The notes under the pieces: model-generated
The model's input: the letters and a program-made list of their open reading frames with translations, nothing else
Told to the model about the DNA's origin: nothing
The model's database searches: none
Translations under genes and position numbers: made by a program
Assembly: GCA_004292705.1 (NCBI GenBank)
Contig: RDXA01000175.1
Location: 1-5,121, forward strand
Origin: Sphingomonadales bacterium
GTDB lineage: Bacteria; Pseudomonadota; Alphaproteobacteria; Sphingomonadales; Sphingomonadaceae
Direction of reading: 5' to 3'
DNA: 5,121 nt
Shown: piece by piece, positions 1 to 4,598 of the stretch
Position numbering within the stretch: position 1 is the first letter of the stretch
How the letters are laid out: each line of letters opens with the position of its first letter

Positions 1-78
1 CGCAAAACCGACATAGTGCATGCCGCCCTGAATGATGGGGTGCTGGATGCCGAACATTTCGGTGATGGCGGTTTTCAT
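1..78 (-). CDS. Nitronate monooxygenase family protein, N-terminal fragment
   Basis: Only the first 26 codons lie in the window; the gene continues beyond base 1. The peptide starts MKTAITEMFGIQHPIIQGGM. The pattern FGI-x-HPIIQGGM is typical of the first beta strand and FMN-phosphate region of the nitronate monooxygenase / 2-nitropropane dioxygenase family, which are TIM-barrel flavoenzymes of the cytoplasm that oxidise nitronates; many members have other or unknown substrates. The ATG at 78-76 is supported by a purine-rich Shine-Dalgarno sequence, GGGAGAG (93-87 on the minus strand), eight bases upstream. It lies 110 bases downstream of the YceI-like lipoprotein gene on the same strand. The gap contains a perfect 14-bp palindrome that could be an operator. 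Family assignment is good for such a short fragment, but the exact substrate cannot be inferred. Confidence 0.75.
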   Translation of the reverse strand, partial: MKTAITEMFGIQHPIIQGGMHYVGFA

Positions 79-134
79 GGCGTGGTCTCTCCCGTTGGAT
101 GCCTGTTTGGTGCAGAGACAAGCCGAGTTGCGCA

Positions 135-148
135 GGGCTTGCAAGCCC
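135..148. promoter_or_regulatory. Perfect 14-bp palindrome upstream of the nitronate monooxygenase gene
   Basis: GGGCTTGCAAGCCC reads identically on both strands. It is centred about 63 bases upstream of the nitronate monooxygenase start codon, inside the 110-base gap after the YceI-like gene. It could be a repressor operator. On the plus strand it is followed by GCTTTTG, so it could also be a weak hairpin. No convincing -35/-10 pair was found next to it, so the role is inferred from position only. Confidence 0.3.
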
Positions 149-188
149 GCTTTTGCGAGGTCCGCGCAGGGCGCCGCGCGCCGTAGCG

Positions 189-833
189 TCAGCCGCGCTT
201 GAACGTCAGGCTGAAGGTGACCGGCACCGCAGGCGTGATCGAGGGAAGCTGCGCCAGCGCGCGCAGTTCGCCCAATTCGTCGGTCAGGCCGAACATGTCG
301 GTCGAGACGATCACGGGCGCGGCGGTGACCACCAGCACGCGGTCTTCGGCGATGCGGGTGACCATCACCTCGGTCTCGACATCGGCGGACGCGCCCTTGA
401 TCGTGACGCTCGCGGTCAAGGGCCGGAGCACCGATTGCCCAACCGCGAGGCCCGCAAAGGCCTTGGGGTCAAGCTTGGCCGTGACGTTGGCCGCCGGGTT
501 GTCGGCCACCCCGAAAAACACCTCGCGCATCCGTTCATTGCGGATTTCGACGCCGGTGTCGACCGAGGCCAGATCGATCGCGAGGCTCGCGGTCCCGTCC
601 GCCACAACGCTGCCGCTGAGGGTATCGAAGCGGTTGTTCTCGGCCACCTCGCCCGCCTTGATGCTGACATAGGCGAGCCGCGAGGCGGCAGGGTCGAGGC
701 TCCATGCGCCCTCGGTCACCGGCGCGGGTGAGGCGGTGGCATCGGCCAACGGCGCATCGGCCTCAGGCCCCGCACAGGCGACAAGCGCGAGCGCGAGAGC
801 GGCAGGAAGGGCGAGCGTGCGGCACCGGAACAT
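189..833 (-). CDS. YceI-like family lipoprotein
   Basis: A 214-residue protein. Residues 1-20 form a lipoprotein signal: a short basic start (MFRCR), an Ala/Leu-rich hydrophobic stretch, then the lipobox LVAC with Cys20 as the expected lipidated residue. Asp and Glu soon follow the Cys. An Ala/Pro/Asp-rich linker (21-42) leads into a domain starting around Trp44 (WSLDPAASRLAYVSIKAG). The alternating strand pattern, the phrase F-x-x-LSGSV and a C-terminal half ending VPVTFSLTF match the lipocalin-like YceI fold. Family members are periplasmic or outer-membrane-associated and bind polyisoprenoid or other amphipathic lipids; the physiological role is usually unclear. Residues around 98-106 (RNERMREVF) correspond to the family's conserved R-x-x-x-M/L-x-x-x-F segment. 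The start is chosen because it gives a clean signal peptide, although the upstream Shine-Dalgarno sequence is weak. It lies 97 bases after the preceding minus-strand gene. Confidence 0.82.
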   Translation of the reverse strand: MFRCRTLALPAALALALVACAGPEADAPLADATASPAPVTEGAWSLDPAASRLAYVSIKAGEVAENNRFDTLSGSVVADGTASLAIDLASVDTGVEIRNERMREVFFGVADNPAANVTAKLDPKAFAGLAVGQSVLRPLTASVTIKGASADVETEVMVTRIAEDRVLVVTAAPVIVSTDMFGLTDELGELRALAQLPSITPAVPVTFSLTFKRG

Positions 834-930
834 GGGCTCAGCGATATACGATTTGGCACCAGTGCGGAAGGGGTGGATGACCGCAAGGCTGGGGACGCCG
901 GTTGCACCGCACAGACAATCGGCAATGCGC

Positions 931-1608
931 CTAGGTCAACCAGTAGAGCAGCGATCCCATTACCGCCGAAAACCCCAACAAGACCGTGCCCGCCGTCAGC
1001 CGAGCGCGGCGTTGCTCTGCGGTTTCGCCGGTGTTCGCAAGCGAGATGGCATCCGCGCTTCCCGGGCGCGACCCGCGCCACATGCCGAGTGCGAAGAGCA
1101 TGTCCCAAAGTTTAGCGTTCTGCGAAGGCGTGTCGGCAGCATGGACTGGCGGCAGCCCTTCCGCGAAGGGTCCGGCCAGCACCGCCGGAATTGCAAAGGG
1201 CAACTTGTCCAGCTTCGCAAGCGCGGCGCGTTGTTGGGCGATGGTCTGGAGCGTTTCCGCTTCGAGACCGAACCGGAAGCGCGAGTAAAATCCCCGTTCG
1301 ACCCTAGCGATAATGTCGAGGATCAGCGCGTAGCTTTCGTTCTCTTCATCGAGATGTTCGCCATTAGCGAACTCTTGGGCGAAGAACGCTGGCTCCGCCT
1401 GCCAGAAAATCGCCGCGACAGTCGCAAAGTCGGTGTCCGGGTCTTCGGCCGCCCACTGGAACAGCGGCATGCAGGTATCGACGTTGCATCCCGGCACGAG
1501 GACATGGCGAACCGCAGGCGGCCGCTCCGATAGCCAGCGCATCAGATCGAGCAACGCGTTCTGCTCGTCGTTGATGATCTTCTCGTCAAAGTCGGGCGGG
1601 TAAAGCAT
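931..1608 (-). CDS. Hypothetical protein with possible DUF4274-like region and C-terminal membrane anchor
   Basis: A 225-residue protein that I do not recognise with certainty. Residues about 18-75 contain a pattern (WLSERPPAVRHVLVPGCNVD, then PLFQWAAEDPDTD and AAIFWQAEP) resembling DUF4274-type domains. Those pair a short helix ending in W/Y, a 'x-x-I-x-x-P-x-C-D' segment and 'A-x-x-I-F-W'. This is a visual comparison only. The middle is acidic then mixed-charge helical (EHLDEENES; an Ala/Leu/Gln-rich helix near 120-140). The last 20 residues (about 206-225) form one hydrophobic segment preceded by the basic QRRARL, giving a likely tail-anchored protein with its bulk in the cytoplasm. No signal peptide is seen. 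The ATG lacks a strong Shine-Dalgarno sequence, but no better in-frame start lies upstream. It follows guaA by 53 bases on the same strand and could be transcribed with it by read-through. Function unknown. Confidence 0.7.
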   Translation of the reverse strand: MLYPPDFDEKIINDEQNALLDLMRWLSERPPAVRHVLVPGCNVDTCMPLFQWAAEDPDTDFATVAAIFWQAEPAFFAQEFANGEHLDEENESYALILDIIARVERGFYSRFRFGLEAETLQTIAQQRAALAKLDKLPFAIPAVLAGPFAEGLPPVHAADTPSQNAKLWDMLFALGMWRGSRPGSADAISLANTGETAEQRRARLTAGTVLLGFSAVMGSLLYWLT

Positions 1609-1632
1609 GGTGCTGCCATAGCCGTGCTTTGC

Positions 1633-1661
1633 AAAAATCAGGTAAAGGCGTCAGGCACCTG
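1633..1661 (-). terminator. Weak intrinsic terminator candidate after guaA
   Basis: On the minus strand, immediately after the guaA stop codon, CAGGT (1661-1657) can pair with ACCTG (1643-1639) across a 13-base loop. ATTTTTGC follows. The T5 tract is right for an intrinsic terminator, but the 5-bp stem is short. Partial read-through into the downstream gene is plausible. Confidence 0.35.
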
Positions 1662-3263
1662 CTACTCCCATTCAATCGTCCCCGGCGGCTTCGACGTGTA
1701 ATCGTAGACCACCCGGTTGATGCCCTTCACTTCGTTGACGATGCGGGTCGCCACACGGGTCAGGAATCCGGAATCATAGGGGAAGACATCCGCCGTCATC
1801 CCGTCGGTCGAGGTCACGGCGCGCAGGGCGCAGACCGAATCGTAGGTGCGTCCATCACCCATCACGCCCACGGTCTTGACCGGCAGCAGCACCGCAAAGG
1901 CCTGCCAGATCGCGTCATAGAGGCCCGCATTGCGGATTTCCTCGAGATAGATCGCATCGGCCTTGCGCAGGATGTCACAGCGTTCCTTGGTGACCTCGCC
2001 GGGGATGCGGATCGCAAGGCCGGGGCCGGGGAAGGGGTGGCGGCCAACGAAAACGTCCGGCAGGCCCAGCTCGCGGCCCAGCGCGCGCACCTCGTCCTTG
2101 AACAATTCGCGCAGCGGCTCGACCAGCGCCATATTCATGCGTTCGGGCAGGCCGCCGACATTGTGGTGGCTCTTGATCGTCACCGAAGGCCCGCCGGTGA
2201 AGCTGACGCTTTCGATCACATCGGGATAGAGCGTGCCCTGTGCGAGAAAGTCCGCCCCGCCCACCTTGCGCGCCTCTTCCTCGAAAACATCGATGAAGGT
2301 CTTGCCGATGAACTTGCGCTTGGCCTCGGGGTCGGTGAGGCCCGCCAGCCCGCCGAGGAACAGCTCTTCGGCCTCCACGTGCACCAGCGGGATGTTGTAG
2401 TGGTCGCGGAACAGGGTGACGACCTGCTCGGCCTCATTCATGCGCATGAGGCCGTGGTCAACGAAGACGCAGGTCAGCTGGTCGCCAATCGCCTCGTGGA
2501 TCAGCACCGCGGCGACCGCCGAGTCCACGCCGCCCGAAAGGCCGCAGATCACGCGCTTATCGCCAACCTGTGCGCGGATTTCGGCGATCTTGGTCTGGCG
2601 GAACTCGGCCATCGTCCAATCGCCCGCAAGGCCGCAGACATGGCGCACGAAGTTGGCAATCAGCCGCGCGCCATCGGGGGTGTGGACCACCTCGGGGTGG
2701 AACTGGGTGCCATAGAATTTGCGCGCTTCGTCCGCGATCACCGCGAAAGGTGCGCCGTCGCTGGTGGCAACGATCTCGAACCCGGGGGCGAAGGCGGTGA
2801 CCTTGTCGCCATGGCTCATCCAGACCTGATGCCGCTCGCCGACCTGCCACAGCCCGTCAAACAGCGCGCAATCGGCGGTGACGGTCAGGAAGGCGCGGCC
2901 GAATTCGCCGCCTTCTCCGGTCTCGTGCCCGGGCCGAACTTCGCCGCCAAGCTGGTGCGTCATCACCTGCTGGCCATAGCAAATGCCGAGGATCGGCAGC
3001 CCGGCATCGAACAGCATCTGCGGCGCACGCGGAGAGCCCTCTTCCGGCACGCTGGCAGGCGAGCCTGACAGGATGATACCTTTGGGCTTCAGCCGGTGGA
3101 ACGCCGCTTCAGCCTGGGTGAAGGGAGCGATTTCGGAATAGACCCCGGCTTCGCGCACCCGGCGGGCGATCAATTGGGTCACTTGCGACCCGAAATCGAC
3201 GATCAGGATCGAATCCGGCAGGGCGGAATCGCCGGGGGCGGGGCTGGAAGGGTGCGCGCTCAT
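1662..3263 (-). CDS. guaA: GMP synthase (glutamine-hydrolysing)
   Basis: A complete 533-residue GuaA. It converts XMP to GMP in the cytoplasm, using ATP and ammonia released from glutamine, as the last step of de novo guanine nucleotide synthesis. The N-terminal class I glutamine amidotransferase domain (about 18-210) shows the SILIVDFGSQ start, the nucleophile elbow GICYGQQ with Cys95, and FHPEV with His189 and Glu191 completing the triad. The ATP pyrophosphatase domain follows, with the PP-loop SGGVDS at 243-248 and FVDHGLMR shortly after. The C-terminal dimerisation/XMP-binding domain carries HPFPGPGLAIRI and ends in the characteristic KPPGTIEWE. Length is close to the family norm (about 520-530), with a slightly longer N-terminus of about 17 residues before the first strand. 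No clear Shine-Dalgarno sequence precedes the ATG at 3263-3261, so the exact start is less certain than the identity. All catalytic motifs are intact. It is divergent from the urcA-like gene. Confidence 0.98.
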   Translation of the reverse strand: MSAHPSSPAPGDSALPDSILIVDFGSQVTQLIARRVREAGVYSEIAPFTQAEAAFHRLKPKGIILSGSPASVPEEGSPRAPQMLFDAGLPILGICYGQQVMTHQLGGEVRPGHETGEGGEFGRAFLTVTADCALFDGLWQVGERHQVWMSHGDKVTAFAPGFEIVATSDGAPFAVIADEARKFYGTQFHPEVVHTPDGARLIANFVRHVCGLAGDWTMAEFRQTKIAEIRAQVGDKRVICGLSGGVDSAVAAVLIHEAIGDQLTCVFVDHGLMRMNEAEQVVTLFRDHYNIPLVHVEAEELFLGGLAGLTDPEAKRKFIGKTFIDVFEEEARKVGGADFLAQGTLYPDVIESVSFTGGPSVTIKSHHNVGGLPERMNMALVEPLRELFKDEVRALGRELGLPDVFVGRHPFPGPGLAIRIPGEVTKERCDILRKADAIYLEEIRNAGLYDAIWQAFAVLLPVKTVGVMGDGRTYDSVCALRAVTSTDGMTADVFPYDSGFLTRVATRIVNEVKGINRVVYDYTSKPPGTIEWE

Positions 3264-3343
3264 CGCGGCGGATTACGAAGCGCGCCCCGCGCTGTCCAGC
3301 GCCGCCGCCTCCGGGATCGGGAATTTTGCAGCGCAACATAAAA

Positions 3344-3349
3344 ATTATG
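3344..3349 (-). promoter_or_regulatory. Possible -10 element for guaA
   Basis: On the minus strand CATAAT matches the TATAAT consensus at five of six positions and lies in the AT-rich part of the divergent region. It would place a guaA transcription start near 3337 and give a leader of about 70 bases. No good -35 hexamer is seen 16-18 bases upstream, so activation or a different promoter is possible. Confidence 0.3.
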
Positions 3350-3363
3350 CCGATATTTTCGAT

Positions 3364-3407
3364 GGTTCCCGGAAAATTGCCCCACAGAAGTTGCAATCTT
3401 TGGAACC
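3364..3407. repeat. Nested dyad in the guaA/urcA divergent region
   Basis: Outer arms GGTTCC (3364-3369) and GGAACC (3402-3407) enclose inner arms ATTGC (3376-3380) and GCAAT (3393-3397). All four arms pair perfectly around a 12-base centre. The dyad sits just upstream of the putative guaA -10 and upstream of urcA, so a shared operator or a leader hairpin are both possible. Inferred from symmetry only. Confidence 0.35.
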
Positions 3408-3415
3408 AATTTCGC

Positions 3416-3429
3416 CGTTTTCGCATTTG
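3416..3429 (+). repeat. 14-base direct repeat, copy 1 (upstream of urcA-like gene)
   Basis: CGTTTTCGCATTTG occurs here and again, identically, at 3957-3970, so the two copies bracket the urcA-like gene in the same orientation. A 14-base exact match within about 540 bases of otherwise GC-rich sequence is unlikely by chance. It may be a repeated protein-binding site or promoter element. Confidence 0.6.
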
Positions 3430-3446
3430 CACATTATTCTTGTGCA
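3428..3446. promoter_or_regulatory. Palindromic site TGCACA-N7-TGTGCA
   Basis: A perfect inverted repeat with 6-base arms and a TTATTCT spacer, about 90 bases upstream of the urcA-like start codon. A further TGCAC follows at 3448-3452. The arms resemble the TGCAC/GTGCA halves of NtrC-type sites, but the spacing is two bases longer than usual for NtrC, so the binding protein is unknown. It overlaps the end of repeat copy 1. It is a candidate operator controlling urcA and possibly guaA. Confidence 0.4.
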
Positions 3447-3533
3447 CTGCACCAGAGTTTCAAACAGCAACCGAATGCCGGGCAACGGCATCGCGCATCC
3501 CGACACCCTCTCTCATTTTCCGGAGTATCCCCC

Positions 3534-3857
3534 ATGCGTTTCACTCTTCCCCTGATCGCCCTCGCCGCCGTCGCCGCGCCCGTGGCTGCCGCCTCCGCGG
3601 CTGATGAGACCGTGACTGTGCGCATCGCATATGGCGATGTTGACGTGACCACCGCCGAAGGCCGCGCCGCGCTTGAAGCACGCATCGATGCCAGCCTGCG
3701 CAAGGCCTGCGTGGTCGAGGCCGCGTCGCGCTACAGCTATGGCCGCCCTGCGGTGGATGCCAAGTGCGTCGCCGATGCCCGCACCGCAGCGCTTGCTGAA
3801 GTCGAGCGCGTTGCCGCGCTTCAGGCCCGCAGCGGCCGCACCGTCGCCGCCAACTGA
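3534..3857 (+). CDS. UrcA family secreted protein
   Basis: A 107-residue protein. Residues 1-22 are a Sec signal peptide: MRFTLPLIALAAVAAPVAAA, followed by an ASA/A cleavage site after residue 22. The mature part starts ADETVTVRIAYGDVDVTTAEG, then A-x-LEARID-x-SLRKAC. It has two cysteines, Cys59 and Cys78, in the K-A-C ... K-C-V arrangement typical of UrcA family proteins, probably forming a disulfide in the periplasm. UrcA-type proteins are common in Sphingomonadales and Caulobacterales, and their role is not established. The ATG is supported by CGGAG at 3521-3525, eight bases upstream. The gene stands alone: it is divergent from guaA and is followed 24 bases after its stop by a strong intrinsic terminator. 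Symmetric sites upstream suggest regulated transcription. Confident on family, none on biochemical function. Confidence 0.9.
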   Translation: MRFTLPLIALAAVAAPVAAASAADETVTVRIAYGDVDVTTAEGRAALEARIDASLRKACVVEAASRYSYGRPAVDAKCVADARTAALAEVERVAALQARSGRTVAAN

Positions 3858-3881
3858 ACGTAAGTTCTTCAAAAAGCGAGC

Positions 3882-3909
3882 GGCCGTCGGAGCGATCCGG
3901 CGGCCTTTT
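3882..3909 (+). terminator. Intrinsic terminator of the urcA-like gene
   Basis: GGCCGTCGGA (3882-3891) pairs with TCCGGCGGCC (3896-3905). This gives a 10-bp stem with one T-G wobble and a GCGA (GNRA-type) tetraloop, followed directly by TTTT. It starts 24 bases after the urcA stop codon and is the expected Rho-independent terminator. Confidence 0.88.
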
Positions 3910-3932
3910 GCGTCAAATGCACGATAATACAT

Positions 3933-3966
3933 TGCGAGAAACGCAACTCGGCTTGGCGTTTTCGCA
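3933..3966. repeat. Inverted repeat containing part of repeat copy 2
   Basis: TGCGAGAAACGC (3933-3944) pairs with GCGTTTTCGCA (3956-3966) around an 11-base centre, with a single bulged G. The right arm overlaps the second copy of the 14-base direct repeat. No T-tract follows, so this looks more like a protein-binding dyad or an RNA hairpin than a terminator. Confidence 0.45.
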
Positions 3967-3970
3967 TTTG
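3957..3970 (+). repeat. 14-base direct repeat, copy 2 (downstream of urcA-like gene)
   Basis: CGTTTTCGCATTTG, identical to 3416-3429. Upstream, CAAATGC (3914-3920) is an inverted partial copy. It lies after the urcA terminator, at the start of the gene-poor stretch, and could mark the regulatory region of whatever is transcribed from there. Confidence 0.6.
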
Positions 3971-4095
3971 AATCCGACAGCCGGGAACACCACTTGCCGG
4001 TCAAGCGATGCCGCGCCGGACTCCTCTCCGTCCCGACGCGATCCCGACGGATGCATCGCCCGGCAATCGAGGCCGAACGCGGCCCAAATTGCCCG

Positions 4096-4250
4096 CCTGC
4101 CGAACGGGCAGGACCGGCCAGCTCCCCCCTGCTCGGCCCTCCTGTCCCGTCGCGCTTCGGCTCCGGCCGGGGCCCGCAGCGAAGAGACGCGGCCGCCACC
4201 CTCCCCCCTAAACAGGTGGCCGCGTCTCGAGCGGCCCACCGAGCTGTTTG
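4096..4250 (+). ncRNA. Candidate small RNA with C-rich hairpin loops
   Basis: Three successive hairpins can form in plus-strand RNA. The first is CCTGCC/GGCAGG (4096-4112). The second is GGCCAGC (4116-4122) with GCT-C-GGCC (4131-4138), loop TCCCCCCT. The third is GAGACGCGGCC-GCC-ACC (4184-4200) with GGTGGCCGCGTCTC (4215-4228), a 14-bp stem with a 3-base bulge and a loop containing CTCCCCCCT. Both larger hairpins display six cytosines. A 12-base tail, CCGAGCTGTTTG (4239-4250), matches the tail after the terminator at 4558-4589. C-rich loops that target Shine-Dalgarno sequences are known in several bacterial small RNAs (for example GsrN and CcsR in alphaproteobacteria, and 6C RNA in actinobacteria); resemblance is structural only. 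The promoter is not clear and the boundaries are guesses. Confidence 0.33.
4215..4240 (+). other. Alternative hairpin competing with the 4184-4228 stem
   Basis: GGTGGCCGC (4215-4223) can pair with GCGGCCCACC (4231-4240) as a 9-bp stem with one bulge and a 7-base loop. The same GGTGGCCGC is also the right arm of the larger upstream hairpin, so the two folds exclude each other. GAGCTGTTTGG follows, a modest U-run, so this could act as an inefficient or conditional terminator. Confidence 0.35.
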
Positions 4251-4314
4251 GCATCGTCGCCAGTCATTGCCTTTTTCGATTGCGGTGATGAGTTATTTTC
4301 AGTCATTTATGAGA

Positions 4315-4342
4315 TTGAAAATTACGCGTCGCTTTATATATG
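4315..4342 (+). promoter_or_regulatory. Sigma70-like promoter for the 26-codon ORF
   Basis: TTGAAA (4315-4320, five of six to TTGACA) is separated by 16 bases from TATATG (4337-4342, four of six to TATAAT). It lies in the most AT-rich stretch of the intergenic region. Transcription would start near 4348-4350, exactly at the base of a strong hairpin. The overlapping TATATA (4335-4340) would be at a less favourable spacing. Confidence 0.55.
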
Positions 4343-4350
4343 CTGTTCCG

Positions 4351-4390
4351 GCCCGGGTAGTCCTCTCCCCTCCCCCCCGACTGCCCGGGC
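4351..4390 (+). other. 5'-terminal leader hairpin with pyrimidine-only loop
   Basis: GCCCGGGTAGTC (4351-4362) pairs with GACTGCCCGGGC (4379-4390), a 12-bp stem with a single T-G wobble. The 16-base loop (4363-4378) contains only C and T and includes CTCCCCCCC. It begins at or within a few bases of the predicted RNA 5' end and is followed by an A-rich unpaired leader (4395-4410). Such 5' stem-loops are known to protect mRNAs from decay. The C-rich loop could also base-pair with Shine-Dalgarno sequences. Confidence 0.6.
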
Positions 4391-4423
4391 TCCCAAACAA
4401 CAACAAAACAGGGAAACCAGAAC

Positions 4424-4504
4424 ATGCGTATCAGCGAAAAGGCCGTCGCCTTCCTGCTCGCCGTTGTCATCAGCGGCACTGCGTTCAACACGTTTATTGT
4501 CTAG
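4424..4504 (+). CDS. 26-residue hydrophobic micro-protein
   Basis: An ORF too short for usual gene calling: ATG at 4424, TAG at 4502-4504. The peptide starts MRISEKAVAF and continues with an uninterrupted hydrophobic stretch (LLAVVISGTAF) to a C-terminal NTFIV. It thus has a short charged head and about 20 residues able to span a membrane once. AGGGA (4410-4414) lies nine bases upstream as a Shine-Dalgarno sequence in an A-rich, unstructured leader. The ORF is framed by its own promoter and leader hairpin upstream and a 14-bp terminator 53 bases downstream. The next gene is on the opposite strand, so this is not a leader peptide for attenuation. It could be a small membrane regulator, a type I-toxin-like peptide, or a dual-function small RNA. 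I do not recognise the family; coding status rests on the layout. Confidence 0.55.
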   Translation: MRISEKAVAFLLAVVISGTAFNTFIV

Positions 4505-4557
4505 GGCCTCAAGCCTCTGATATCACGTAACGTCAGCGAGAATGCGACACCATCAAC

Positions 4558-4598
4558 CGGCCCGGTTCCTCGCCAGAGGAGCCGGGCCGAGCTGTTTG
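4558..4598 (+). terminator. Strong terminator hairpin between convergent genes
   Basis: CGGCCCGGTTCCTC (4558-4571) pairs with GAGGAGCCGGGCCG (4576-4589), a 14-bp stem with one T-G wobble and a GCCA tetraloop. AGCTGTTTGTG follows, so there is only a short interrupted T-run on the plus strand. It terminates the 26-codon ORF unit. Because the AMP-ligase gene ends at 4608 from the other side, the hairpin may also protect or end that transcript, although the minus strand lacks a T-run. Confidence 0.75.

Larger units (their letters stand above)
3910..4423. other. Gene-poor intergenic stretch rich in inverted repeats
   Basis: No credible protein-coding gene is seen here. The open frames on either strand are Arg/Pro/Ser-rich, lack family motifs and run across hairpins. 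In order, the stretch holds an inverted repeat at 3933-3966, a direct repeat of TCCCGACG (4031-4038 and 4042-4049), a small CCTGCC/GGCAGG hairpin (4096-4112), two larger hairpins with C-rich loops (4116-4138 and 4184-4228), and an AT-rich promoter region (about 4265-4345). It ends with a third C-rich-loop hairpin just before the 26-codon ORF. Confidence 0.6.

Noticed and set aside
99..731. Plus-strand open frames opposite the YceI-like gene
   Set aside because: They overlap a well-supported lipoprotein gene in antisense and have Arg/Gly/His-rich products with no motif or ribosome binding site.
736..1533. Plus-strand open frame of 265 codons
   Set aside because: Low-complexity Arg-rich product spanning two minus-strand genes and the gap between them; no family features.
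1629..3068. Long plus-strand open frame (479 codons) opposite guaA
   Set aside because: It is the antisense shadow of guaA, which has every catalytic motif intact. The plus-strand product is His/Ala/Asp-rich with no recognisable domain; long antisense frames are usual in GC-rich genes.
3402..3426. GGAAC at 3402 as a stress sigma factor promoter for urcA
   Set aside because: No CGTT lies 16-17 bases downstream; the only CGTT (3416-3419) is at a spacing of nine bases.
3109..3447. Minus-strand open frame starting in the divergent region and entering guaA out of frame
   Set aside because: Overlaps the guaA start in another frame and has no ribosome binding site or motif. It contains only an incidental basic start.
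3513..4199. Minus-strand open frame of 228 codons across urcA and the intergenic stretch
   Set aside because: It runs antisense through urcA and through the urcA terminator, and has a Gly/Arg/Ala-rich product with no motif.
4261..4307. CAGTCATT direct repeat (4261-4268 and 4300-4307)
   Set aside because: An 8-base repeat 39 bases apart near the micro-ORF promoter could be paired activator sites, but it is short enough to be chance and has no supporting symmetry.
3994..4530. Plus-strand open frame of 178 codons over the intergenic stretch
   Set aside because: The composition (Arg, Pro, Ser, Ala) is that of non-coding GC-rich DNA. It passes through all the hairpins and overlaps the better-supported 26-codon ORF in another frame.
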